From Lachnospiraceae bacterium (lineage in GTDB: Bacteria > Bacillota > Clostridia > Lachnospirales > Lachnospiraceae), in the NCBI GenBank assembly GCA_020860745.1, contig JAJBTR010000385.1, positions 2,878 through 11,314 on the forward strand: a stretch of 8,437 nucleotides of DNA, in the 5' to 3' direction. Positions within the stretch are counted from its first letter, which is position 1, and each line of letters begins with the position of its first letter. The notes beneath the pieces were generated by a model that made no database searches, had not been told where the DNA came from, and worked only from the letters and a program-made list of their open reading frames with translations. The translations under genes were made by a program, and so were the position numbers. This document shows, in pieces, positions 1 through 6,736 of this stretch.

Positions 1-322
1 CTTTTTATATATTCTGGAAACGGATCCTGCGTTGAAACAGAAAGCAGAGGAATTGGGCTTGAAGGGAAGCGAAGGATTTGAAGATCTGATTTCGCTTGCG
101 GCTGAACACAACATTATTCTTACAGAGGAAGATTTTCAGCCGGCTGATTTCGATGCGATATCGGAGGATGAGCTGGGAGCCGTGGCCGGGGGCGCTGCGG
201 CGGAGGAGTGTTTCTGCGCGCTATGCGGGAACGGCGGGTTATGCAGCTGTTCTGCCAGCGGTCAGGGTATGTCCCCGGGGTTTATCTGCACATGCGTGGT
301 AGGCGGTTATGGAAACTTTTGA
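1..322 (+). CDS. Nif11-leader RiPP precursor peptide 1 (5' partial)
   Basis: This is the 3' part of a ribosomally made natural-product precursor. The frame is open from base 2 to the TGA at 320-322. A TTG at 32 could be called as the start, but the codons before it (2-31) read FLYILETDPA, which continues the usual Nif11 leader helix, so the true start is upstream of the window. The visible leader holds the typical helical segments with a TEEDF motif, an acidic SEDEL stretch and the double-glycine end VAGG (182-193). Cleavage after GG would release a 42-residue core (194-319) rich in Cys (7), Gly and Ala. The core carries three C-x-C-x-x-x-G-x-G units at 209-235, 242-268 and 287-313. A second precursor follows 22 bases later and an NHLM-type exporter lies downstream. 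The family call rests on leader sequence; the mature product and any modification are unknown. Confidence 0.85.
   Translation, partial: FLYILETDPALKQKAEELGLKGSEGFEDLISLAAEHNIILTEEDFQPADFDAISEDELGAVAGGAAAEECFCALCGNGGLCSCSASGQGMSPGFICTCVVGGYGNF
209..313 (+). repeat. Three CxCxxxGxG units in the core of precursor 1
   Basis: The core encodes three copies of a nine-residue pattern: CFCALCGNG (209-235), CSCSASGQG (242-268) and CTCVVGGYG (287-313). Spacers of 2 and 6 residues separate them. The Cys and Gly positions match in all three, while the positions between vary. The first unit has an extra Cys at its sixth position. The last unit is the closest match to the units of precursor 2. Confidence 0.8.
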
Positions 323-332
323 ATCTTGTGAT

Positions 333-340
333 AAGGAGGA
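333..340 (+). promoter_or_regulatory. Ribosome binding site of precursor 2
   Basis: AAGGAGGA lies 4-5 bases before the ATG at 345. It favours that ATG over the in-frame ATG at 309, which lies inside the end of precursor 1 and has no such site. Confidence 0.8.
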
Positions 341-344
341 AGCC

Positions 345-731
345 ATGAAACAATTTCTGGAAGAAATGGAAAAAAATGAGGAACTGAAGGCTAAAGTCGA
401 AGAACTGAATAACAGGGGTGACAGCACTGTGGAGGATTTTATCGCCCTGACAAAGGAGTTCGGCTTCGCTTTGACTGAAGAAGACTTTTTTGGAGAAAAG
501 AAATCAGACGATGAGATATCGGAAGATGAGATGGATGCCGTGGCCGGCGGTGGGGTATGTAAGTGCGCGGTCGGCGGTTATGGCGGTGGTGAATCGGGAT
601 TTTATTACTCTGACCAGGGGTGCGTGTGCGTAGTCGGCGGTGGCGGCGATTATCTTGATGGTGCAGATGAAAAATATAAAAGCCGCTGTATCTGTGTCCT
701 GAACGGTTATGGTGAAACCTATACGAAGTGA
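345..731 (+). CDS. Nif11-leader RiPP precursor peptide 2
   Basis: This is a complete 128-residue precursor. The start at 345 is chosen for its strong ribosome site and because the protein then begins MKQFLEEMEKNEEL, a typical Nif11 leader opening. Leader residues 1-69 contain the FALTEEDFF segment, an acidic SEDEMDA stretch and the end VAGG (residues 66-69). The core (residues 70-128, bases 552-728) has six Cys, all in CxC pairs, and three C-x-C-x-x-x-G-x-G units separated by 12- and 13-residue spacers rich in Gly, Tyr, Asp and Ser. The leader end closely resembles that of precursor 1, so the two look like a tandem duplication whose cores have diverged. The C39 exporter encoded downstream is the likely processing and export route. 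No modifying enzyme is visible. Function could be a bacteriocin, a signal or a metal-binding peptide; the sequence does not decide. Confidence 0.88.
   Translation: MKQFLEEMEKNEELKAKVEELNNRGDSTVEDFIALTKEFGFALTEEDFFGEKKSDDEISEDEMDAVAGGGVCKCAVGGYGGGESGFYYSDQGCVCVVGGGGDYLDGADEKYKSRCICVLNGYGETYTK
558..713 (+). repeat. Three CxCxxxGxG units in the core of precursor 2
   Basis: The units are CKCAVGGYG (558-584), CVCVVGGGG (621-647) and CICVLNGYG (687-713). They are evenly spaced, with 12- and 13-residue spacers, and all six Cys of the core fall in these units. Two of the three end in GYG. Confidence 0.82.
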
Positions 732-843
732 CAGAGTTTTAAATGGACAAAAGGCTATTCTGAATGAAGAAGATTCCGGATTGGGCGGTGTTGCCGAGGG
801 TTCCGGAGAAGATCTGACAGTGGGAGGTCGCTATGGCGGATAG
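709..843 (+). CDS. Possible small ORF between precursor 2 and the HlyD-like gene (44 aa)
   Basis: An ATG at 709, in a different frame and inside the end of precursor 2, opens a 44-codon frame that runs to the TAG at 841-843, overlapping the start of the next gene by 11 bases. The peptide is acidic and Gly-rich in its second half and ends TVGGRYGG, which recalls the VGGYG units of the precursors. The ATG has no good ribosome site and there is no Cys. It may be a chance frame, or a decayed remnant of a third core. Confidence is low. Confidence 0.15.
   Translation: MVKPIRSDRVLNGQKAILNEEDSGLGGVAEGSGEDLTVGGRYGG
822..828 (+). promoter_or_regulatory. Ribosome binding site of the HlyD-like gene
   Basis: GGGAGGT lies 4 bases before the ATG at 833 and supports that start. 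Confidence 0.7.
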
Positions 844-1315
844 TACAATTTTCAGAAAGAAGAGTATGGACCGGATGGCTTCGCCGGAGCAGTTGAACGA
901 TTATCTGAGGGTGTGCAGCCCAGGCGTCTGGATGGTGCTCGCGGCGGTGATTCTGCTGCTGGCCGGCGTCTGTGTCTGGGGCGTATTCGGCAGGCTGAAT
1001 ACGACCCTGGCGGCGGCCGCCGTGGCGGAGAATGAAAGTCTGACGGTGTATATCCCTGCGGACGATTACGCAGAGGTTGAGGGAAAGACAGTGACCGTGG
1101 ACGGCGTGGAATATGAGATCGCTGATGGAGCGGCGTCGGACACGCCTCTGGCGGTCAGTGAGGAGGAGTTTTCGGAATACACGCTCCATGTCGGCAATCT
1201 GTCAGCGGGCGAGTGGGTTTACGGGATCACATTTGACACGGATCTGGCGGACGGAGTTTATGAGGCTGATATTGTGATCGAGAGTGTTTCTCCCATGTCG
1301 TTTGTGCTGAATTAA
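833..1315 (+). CDS. Short HlyD-like NHLM secretion protein
   Basis: This is a 160-residue single-pass membrane protein. The N-terminus is cytoplasmic and contains FRKKSMDRMASPEQLNDYL, followed by one hydrophobic segment at about residues 31-53 that ends WGVFGRL. That arrangement is the opening seen in NHLM bacteriocin-system secretion proteins, which pair with ABC exporters. The remaining 105 or so residues form a small, acidic, beta-rich outer domain ending in IESVSPMSFVLN, like the end of the HlyD beta-barrel region. Compared with typical HlyD or NHLM-HlyD proteins of 250-400 residues, it lacks the coiled-coil hairpin and the lipoyl domain, which fits a cell with no outer membrane. It lies 101 bases after precursor 2 and 55 bases before the peptidase-exporter. 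The exporter-accessory role is inferred from family resemblance and position. Confidence 0.72.
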   Translation: MADSTIFRKKSMDRMASPEQLNDYLRVCSPGVWMVLAAVILLLAGVCVWGVFGRLNTTLAAAAVAENESLTVYIPADDYAEVEGKTVTVDGVEYEIADGAASDTPLAVSEEEFSEYTLHVGNLSAGEWVYGITFDTDLADGVYEADIVIESVSPMSFVLN

Positions 1316-1370
1316 GGTTGACAAAAGATTGAAAGCAAGGTGTGCATAAAAATACGGCAGACGGACAGGT

Positions 1371-3572
1371 ATGGTTATGAAGAATGATGGAAAGGTAAAA
1401 CAGCCGCTCACAAGGGGAGTTGCGAAGGTTCCGGTGGTCATGCAGATGGAAGCGCTGGAATGCGGAGCGGCTTCCCTGACAATGGTTCTGGCTTATTATG
1501 ACAGGTGGATTCCTCTGGAACAGGTGCGCGCAGACTGCGGCGTCTCCAGGGACGGTTCCAATGCGGCGAATATGATGCGCGCAGCCCGCAGCTATGGTCT
1601 GAATGTGAAAGCGTACCGTTATGAACCGGACACGCTCAGAGAAAAAGGAACATTCCCCTGCATCATCCACTGGAATTTTAATCATTTTGTGGTTTTGGAC
1701 GGCTTTAAGGGCGATAAGGTATATCTGAATGATCCGGCCAGGGGCAATTGTACAGTATCCATGGAGGTTTTTGACCAGTCCTTTACCGGCATTTGCCTGA
1801 TGTTTGAGCCGGGCGAATCCTTTGAGCCGGGCGGCAAGAAGAAATCCATGCTGGCGTTTACCGCGAAGCGTCTGAAGGGCGCGGGTGTGGCGGTGGCGTT
1901 TGTCGTGCTGGTATCGGTGATTTCCTCTCTGATGCAGATGATCAATCCGGCATTTTCAAGAATTCTTGTGGATCGCCTGCTGACCGGCGAGAATCCGGGA
2001 TGGATGAAGCCGTTTTTGCTGGCCTTTGCCGGGCTGTGTATCCTGCAGATCGTGACCGCGTGGATTCAGGCAATCTACCAGCTCAGGATCAACGGGAAAC
2101 TGGCGGTGGTCGGCAGTACATCCTTTATGTGGCATGTTCTGCGTCTGCCGATGGAATTTTTCTCGCAGCGAATGGCGGGCGATATTCAGAATCGCAAGGC
2201 CAGTAATACGGATGTGGCGAAGTCTATGATAGAGACGCTTGCCCCGCTGGCGCTGAAAGCGGCGATGATGGTTTTCTATCTGGTGGTCATGCTCCGCTAC
2301 AGCGTTTTGCTTTCTCTGCTGGGGCTGAGTGCCGTAGTGATTAATCTGCTGGTCTCCAGACTGATTTCCGCAAAGCGCGTTAATATTACCCGCGTTCAGA
2401 TGCGCGACAACGGAAAGCTCGACTCCGCGACGGTATCCGGTATCGATATGATCGAGACCATCAAGGCCAGCGGCGCGGAAAACGGATATTTTGAGAAGTG
2501 GGCCGGCTTTCAGGCCAGCGTAAACACACAGAAGGTTCGCTACGCGAGACTTCAGCAGTATCTGGGTATGGTGCCGACGGCGGTGAGCTCCCTGACGAAT
2601 ATCCTGGTGCTGACGGTCGGCGTATGGCTGGTGATCCACGGGGAATTTACCGTAGGTATGATCATGGCGTTTCAGGGTTTCTTAAGCTCCTTTTCCGCTC
2701 CTGCGGAGGACCTGATCTCTGCCGGGCAGACGCTCCAGGAGATGCGCACGGAGATGGAGCGCATTGAGGACGTGATGGAGTATCCGACCGCCGTGGAATT
2801 CGGGGAGGATTCTGATGAGAGCGCGGACGAGCCCGGAGTGGAATATGACAAACTGTCCGGGCATGTGGAGATGAAGCATGTGACTTTCGGATATGCCAGA
2901 CTTGGTGCTCCGCTGATCCGCGATTTCAACCTGTCCCTGGAACCGGGCAGCTGCGTGGCGTTTGTGGGTTCGTCCGGGTGCGGAAAGTCCACCCTCGCGA
3001 ATCTGCTCTCCGGGCTATATACGCAGTGGGAGGGGGAAATCCTTTTCGACGGAAAACCGATTTCTGAGATCGACCGGAGTGTTTTCACCGGTTCTCTGGC
3101 GGTGGTGGATCAGGAGATCATCCTGTTTGAGGATACGATCGCGAATAATATCAAGATGTGGGATACCTCTATTGAGGATTATGAGATGATACTGGCGGCC
3201 CGGGACGCACATCTGCATGAGGATATCATGCAGCGGGACGGAGGTTATCAGTACCGGATCACCGAGGGCGGCAGGGATTTCTCCGGCGGCCAGAGGCAGC
3301 GCATGGAGATCGCCCGCGTGCTTGCGCAGGATCCGACGATCATCATACTGGATGAGGCGACGTCGGCGCTGGACGCGAAGACGGAGTATGAGGTGGTGAA
3401 ATCCATCAGAGACCGGGGCATCACCTGCATTGTGATCGCACACCGGCTTTCTACGATACGGGACTGCGAGGAGATTGTCGTCCTGGATCACGGCCTGGTG
3501 GCCGAGCGTGGTACCTTTGAGGAACTGTACGCGAAGGGCGGTATGTTTACGCAGCTCGTAGCCAGTGAGTGA
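1371..3572 (+). CDS. NHLM-type ABC exporter with C39 peptidase (ABC1, PCAT)
   Basis: This 733-residue protein would cut leader peptides after the double glycine and export the core. The N-terminal C39 peptidase (about residues 15-145) has the oxyanion Gln25, catalytic Cys31 in ECGAASL, His105 in NHFVVL and Asp121 in NDPARG, so it looks active. Six hydrophobic segments follow between about residues 165 and 460. The ATPase domain (about 500-733) has Walker A GSSGCGKST at 533-541, signature FSGGQ at 637-641, Walker B ILDE with Asp661 and Glu662, and switch His691. Length and order fit the NHLM ABC1 (PCAT) family. The start is either ATG 1371 or ATG 1377; an in-frame stop at 1347 excludes earlier starts. 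The ribosome site is weak (AGGT at 1367-1370), which suits 1377 slightly better. The second exporter subunit follows after 25 bases. The substrates are most likely the two Nif11-leader precursors. Confidence 0.93.
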   Translation: MVMKNDGKVKQPLTRGVAKVPVVMQMEALECGAASLTMVLAYYDRWIPLEQVRADCGVSRDGSNAANMMRAARSYGLNVKAYRYEPDTLREKGTFPCIIHWNFNHFVVLDGFKGDKVYLNDPARGNCTVSMEVFDQSFTGICLMFEPGESFEPGGKKKSMLAFTAKRLKGAGVAVAFVVLVSVISSLMQMINPAFSRILVDRLLTGENPGWMKPFLLAFAGLCILQIVTAWIQAIYQLRINGKLAVVGSTSFMWHVLRLPMEFFSQRMAGDIQNRKASNTDVAKSMIETLAPLALKAAMMVFYLVVMLRYSVLLSLLGLSAVVINLLVSRLISAKRVNITRVQMRDNGKLDSATVSGIDMIETIKASGAENGYFEKWAGFQASVNTQKVRYARLQQYLGMVPTAVSSLTNILVLTVGVWLVIHGEFTVGMIMAFQGFLSSFSAPAEDLISAGQTLQEMRTEMERIEDVMEYPTAVEFGEDSDESADEPGVEYDKLSGHVEMKHVTFGYARLGAPLIRDFNLSLEPGSCVAFVGSSGCGKSTLANLLSGLYTQWEGEILFDGKPISEIDRSVFTGSLAVVDQEIILFEDTIANNIKMWDTSIEDYEMILAARDAHLHEDIMQRDGGYQYRITEGGRDFSGGQRQRMEIARVLAQDPTIIILDEATSALDAKTEYEVVKSIRDRGITCIVIAHRLSTIRDCEEIVVLDHGLVAERGTFEELYAKGGMFTQLVASE

Positions 3573-3584
3573 CGAACGGGAATC

Positions 3585-3590
3585 GAGGTG
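3585..3590 (+). promoter_or_regulatory. Ribosome binding site deciding the ABC2 start
   Basis: GAGGTG is only one base from the ATG at 3592 but seven bases from the in-frame ATG at 3598. The latter spacing is normal and gives the N-terminus MGWFDEQIRQRK. Confidence 0.6.
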
Positions 3591-3597
3591 AATGACA

Positions 3598-5785
3598 ATG
3601 GGATGGTTTGATGAACAGATCCGGCAGCGGAAGAAGAGCGACAACGATATGTTTGCCGCGTCGTTTCTCCGGGTCGCGCAGGCTGTGACGGGGCGGAAAG
3701 AATCTTCGGACGCGGACGGGCAGGCGCAGATGAAGAACGCCATGGATGAGATCCTGAAATACTATCATGTGCAGGGCCGCGAGATTCCCGACAATATAAA
3801 GGACGGGGAGGAACGGCTGGAGTATCTGCTACGCCCGACCGGCATGATGCGAAGACGGGTGACGCTGGAGAAAGGATGGTTTCGGGACGCTTACGGGGCA
3901 ATGCTGGGCGTCCGGAAGGAAGATGGCAGCGCGGTTGCGCTGATTCCGTCGGGATTCGGAGGATATACCTTTTATGACTCTGCGTCGGGAAAGCGTGTAA
4001 AGGTCGACAGCCGGAATGAGGCGATTTTTGACGATGAAGCTCTCGCTTTTTACAGGCCGTTTCCACTCAAAAAAATGGGCGCCCGGGATATGGTGGTATA
4101 TATCTTTCAGTCGCTCTCGATGAGAGATCTGGCCTGGTTCGCCGTGGGGGAGCCTTGCGGCCGTTCTCCTGGGAATGGTGATTACGGCGCTCAACAAGGT
4201 AATGATTTCGGATATTATCGGCGCGGGAAGTATGAGGCTGCTGATCGCCATGACTGTATTTCTTACCTGCGTGACGCTGAGTATGCTGATTCTGAACTCT
4301 GTAAAAACCCTGCTCACGGAGATGATCACCACAAAGATTGGCATGGACGTCCAGGCTGCCACGGTGATGCGGGTTTTCTCTCTGCCTGCTGACTTTTTTA
4401 AGGAGTACAGCTCCGGCGAACTGCTATCCAGGACACAGTATATCAGTATGCTCTGCGACCTGATCGTGTCCACAGTGATTTCAGCCGGTCTGACTTTCGT
4501 GTTCTCGCTTTTGTATTTTGTGCAGATTTTTTCCTACGCTCCGGCTCTGGTGATTCCTGTGGTGCTGGTGACGCTTGCGGTGATTCTGTTAGTCGTTGCG
4601 CTTTCCCTGGTGCAGGTGAGGGTCACAGAACAGCAGATGGATTATTCCGCAAAGGAGAGCGGCATGAGCTATGCGCTGATATCCGGCATACGGAAGATCC
4701 GCCTCGCCGGGGCGGAAAAAAGAGCCTTTTCGCGTTGGGCGAACATTTATTCAAAGGGTGCGTCTCTTTCCTACAATCCGCCTCTGCTCCTACGGATTGC
4801 TTCTGTCCTGATGACAATGATTACGCTGGCTGGGACTTTTTTCATTTTCCTCCGGGCGATTCAAAGCGGTGTCTCCGTAGCGGATTTCTATGCGTTCAAT
4901 ACCGCCTACGGCTCTTTTTCCGGGTCGCTTATTACTCTGGCGAATGCTATGCTCCAGCTGGCGAACATGAAGCCGATCCTGACGATGGCAAAACCGATCC
5001 TGGAGGCGGTTCCCGAGGTGTCCGAGGATCAGCAGGTGGTATCGAGGCTTTCCGGAGCGGTTGAGCTGAACAATATTTCCTTCCGTTACAGGGAAACGAT
5101 GCCCTGGGTGCTGGACGATCTGTCCCTGAAGATCCGTCCGGGAGAATATGTGGCGATTGTGGGCGCTACCGGCTGCGGCAAATCTACATTGATGCGTCTG
5201 ATGCTCGGATTCGAGACGCCGCAGAAGGGCGCCGTCTATTATGACGGGAGAGACTTAAAGACCATTGACTTAAAGTCCCTGCGCCGGAAAATCGGTGTGG
5301 TGATGCAGGACGGACGGCTGTTTCAGGGAGATATTTATTCCAATATTATTATCGCTGCGCCCAATCTGACGCTGGAGGACGCCTGGTGGGCGGCGGAAAT
5401 GGCGGGGATGGCGGACGATATCCGCAGCATGCCGATGGGAATGAACACGATGATTTCCGAAGGGCTTGGCGGAATCTCCGGCGGACAGAGGCAGCGCCTG
5501 ATGATCGCCCGCGCGATCGCGCCGAAGCCGCGCATCCTGATGTTTGATGAGGCCACCTCCGCGCTCGACAATATGACGCAGAAGGTTGTGTCGGATTCCC
5601 TCGCGGGCCTTAAATGTACCCGCGTAGTCATTGCCCACCGTCTCTCCACGATCCGGCAGTGCGACCGCATTATCGTGCTGAATAAGGGGAAAATTGCCGA
5701 GGAGGGAACCTATGAGGAGCTGATTGAAAGGGACGGATACTTTGCGGAACTGGTGGAGCGGCAGCGCACTGATGTCGGCGGCTGA
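3598..5785 (+). pseudogene. NHLM-type ABC exporter subunit 2 (ABC2), frameshifted at a G5 run
   Basis: This encodes the second ABC half-transporter of the NHLM export system. The reading frame from ATG 3598 (the ATG at 3592 is too close to the ribosome site) is normal up to RDLAWFAVG, then slips at the run of five G at 4146-4150. Reading four G instead gives GSLAAVLLGMVITALNK and continues open to the TGA at 5783-5785, for a 728-residue protein. The N-terminal 150 or so residues are soluble and lack the C39 Cys and NHFVVL motifs. Six hydrophobic segments follow, then the ATPase with Walker A GATGCGKST (5162-5188), signature SGGQ (5477-5488), Walker B FDE (5543-5551) and switch His (5636-5638). 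As written, the first frame stops at 4392 after 264 residues. All ATPase motifs are intact, so the break is either very recent, a sequencing or assembly error, or a slippage site. The family call is firm; its working state is open. Confidence 0.88.
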
Positions 5786-5880
5786 CGGATTGCGCAATGA
5801 CCGTATCCGGCCGCACAGGTGAAAGGGAAAGAGAAATACATGAGGCAAAGGGTAATTCATAGAGGAGGATTGTAAAGGAT

Positions 5881-6180
5881 ATGATGAATATTGTAAAAAC
5901 GACGGATGGAAGCAGTTTGAATCTGGCACTGGAGGGTCGTCTTGACACGACGACAGCGCCGCATCTGGAGGCGGAACTGAAGAAATCTCTGAACGGTGTG
6001 ACCGCCCTGAACCTGGATTTTGAGAAACTGGAGTATCTTTCCTCGGCAGGTCTGCGGGTGCTGATGTCTGCGCAGAAGGTCATGAACCGGCAGGGAGAAA
6101 TGGTGGTTCGCCATGTAAATGAGACGATAATGGAAATCTTCGAGGTGACGGGGTTCGTAGATATCCTGACAATTGAATAA
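5881..6180 (+). CDS. STAS-domain anti-anti-sigma factor (SpoIIAA/RsbV-like)
   Basis: This 99-residue protein is a single STAS domain. It has the opening beta strands LNLALEGRLDTTTAPHLE at about residues 13-30 and the switch loop YLSSAGLRVL, where Ser54 or Ser55 is the expected phosphorylation site. In this family the unphosphorylated protein binds the partner kinase and frees its target, often a sigma factor, while phosphorylation ends that binding. The kinase gene follows immediately and a PP2C phosphatase comes next, completing the partner switch. The gap from the ABC2 stop is 95 bases. Two ATGs, 5881 and 5884, are possible; AAGG at 5875-5878 is better spaced for 5884, while GAGGAGG at 5862-5868 is about 12 bases from 5881. 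The target regulated here is not visible in the window. Confidence 0.9.
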   Translation: MMNIVKTTDGSSLNLALEGRLDTTTAPHLEAELKKSLNGVTALNLDFEKLEYLSSAGLRVLMSAQKVMNRQGEMVVRHVNETIMEIFEVTGFVDILTIE

Positions 6181-6184
6181 GAGT

Positions 6185-6190
6185 GAGGGG
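6185..6190 (+). promoter_or_regulatory. Ribosome binding site deciding the kinase start
   Basis: GAGGGG lies nine bases before the ATG at 6200. It touches the ATG at 6191 and lies downstream of the TTG at 6173, so 6200 is the best-supported start. Confidence 0.55.
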
Positions 6191-6199
6191 ATGGTGCGG

Positions 6200-6658
6200 A
6201 TGAAAGCAGAGGATTCCGACAGGGAGACAAAACAGATTACCGTGGAAGCGGTCGCGGGCAATCTTGATATTGTGATCGAATTTGTGAACGAGCTGCTTAA
6301 GCGGCTCGGTTGTCCGCTAAAGGTGCAGACCGGGATTGATATCGCGATTGATGAGCTGTTTGGTAATATCGCGCATTATGCGTACGGTTCAGATACCGGT
6401 CCGGTGACGGTGCGGGCGGATGCGACCGGCTGTGTGGATCCGGAGGTTGCGGGAAGCTCCCGGGCGGTCACGATCAGCTTCATCGATCAGGGGACTCCCT
6501 TTAACCCGCTTTCCTGGCCGGAGCCGGACGTCACGCTCTCCGCGGAGAAGCGTAAGGTCGGCGGCCTTGGCATTTATATCGTGAAAAAGAGCATGGACGA
6601 GGTTTCTTATGAATATAAGGAAGGTAAGAATATTTTGCGGGTTAAGAAGCATTTCTGA
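6200..6658 (+). CDS. RsbW/SpoIIAB-like serine kinase (HATPase_c)
   Basis: This is a 152-residue GHKL-fold ATP-binding protein. It has the N-box IDELFGNIAHYAYG (Glu52, Asn56), the G1 motif DQGTPF (Asp96, Gly98) and the G2 motif GGLGIYIVKKSMDEV (from Gly121). This is the layout of anti-sigma factor kinases such as SpoIIAB and RsbW, which phosphorylate the STAS partner on Ser and, when free, hold their target inactive. Earlier in-frame starts exist at 6191 (ATG) and 6173 (TTG, overlapping the STAS gene by 8 bases), but the GAGGGG site best fits 6200. Tight linkage to the STAS gene suggests translational coupling and a matched pair. No sigma factor gene follows, unlike the classical spoIIA and sigB operons, so the target may be encoded elsewhere or may not be a sigma factor. 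Confidence 0.88.
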   Translation: MKAEDSDRETKQITVEAVAGNLDIVIEFVNELLKRLGCPLKVQTGIDIAIDELFGNIAHYAYGSDTGPVTVRADATGCVDPEVAGSSRAVTISFIDQGTPFNPLSWPEPDVTLSAEKRKVGGLGIYIVKKSMDEVSYEYKEGKNILRVKKHF

Positions 6659-6720
6659 TACGCGAAAAGAGTGCCTGTGCGGATACGCAGAGGAAGATCG
6701 GAAGGAAAACAGGAACTTGC

Positions 6721-6728
6721 AAGGGAGG
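6721..6728 (+). promoter_or_regulatory. Ribosome binding site deciding the phosphatase start
   Basis: AAGGGAGG lies eight bases before the GTG at 6737. It supports that GTG over the in-frame GTG at 6671, which would add 22 basic residues and has no clear ribosome site. Confidence 0.7.
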
Positions 6729-6736
6729 TGTCAGGC

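Noticed and set aside
775..807. Inverted TCCGGA pair as a terminator or attenuator after the precursors
   Set aside because: The stem is only six base pairs with a 21-base loop and no T run follows.
1318..1350. Perfect TTGACA just after the HlyD-like stop codon, as an internal promoter for ABC1
   Set aside because: No acceptable -10 box lies 16-18 bases downstream; the best candidate, CATAAA at 1345-1350, needs a 21-base spacer.
1956..2639. Long minus-strand frame of 227 codons
   Set aside because: It is antisense to the ABC1 membrane domain, with Gln/His/Arg-rich shadow composition and no domain.
3015..3743. Long minus-strand frame of 242 codons
   Set aside because: It is antisense to the ABC1 ATPase domain and the ABC2 start, has no recognisable domain, and arises from the GC-rich codon pattern of the real genes.
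5840..5875. Eleven-codon ORF (MRQRVIHRGGL) just before the STAS gene, as a leader peptide
   Set aside because: Its ribosome site is poorly spaced and its last codons coincide with the GAGGAGG likely used by the STAS gene; chance is more likely.
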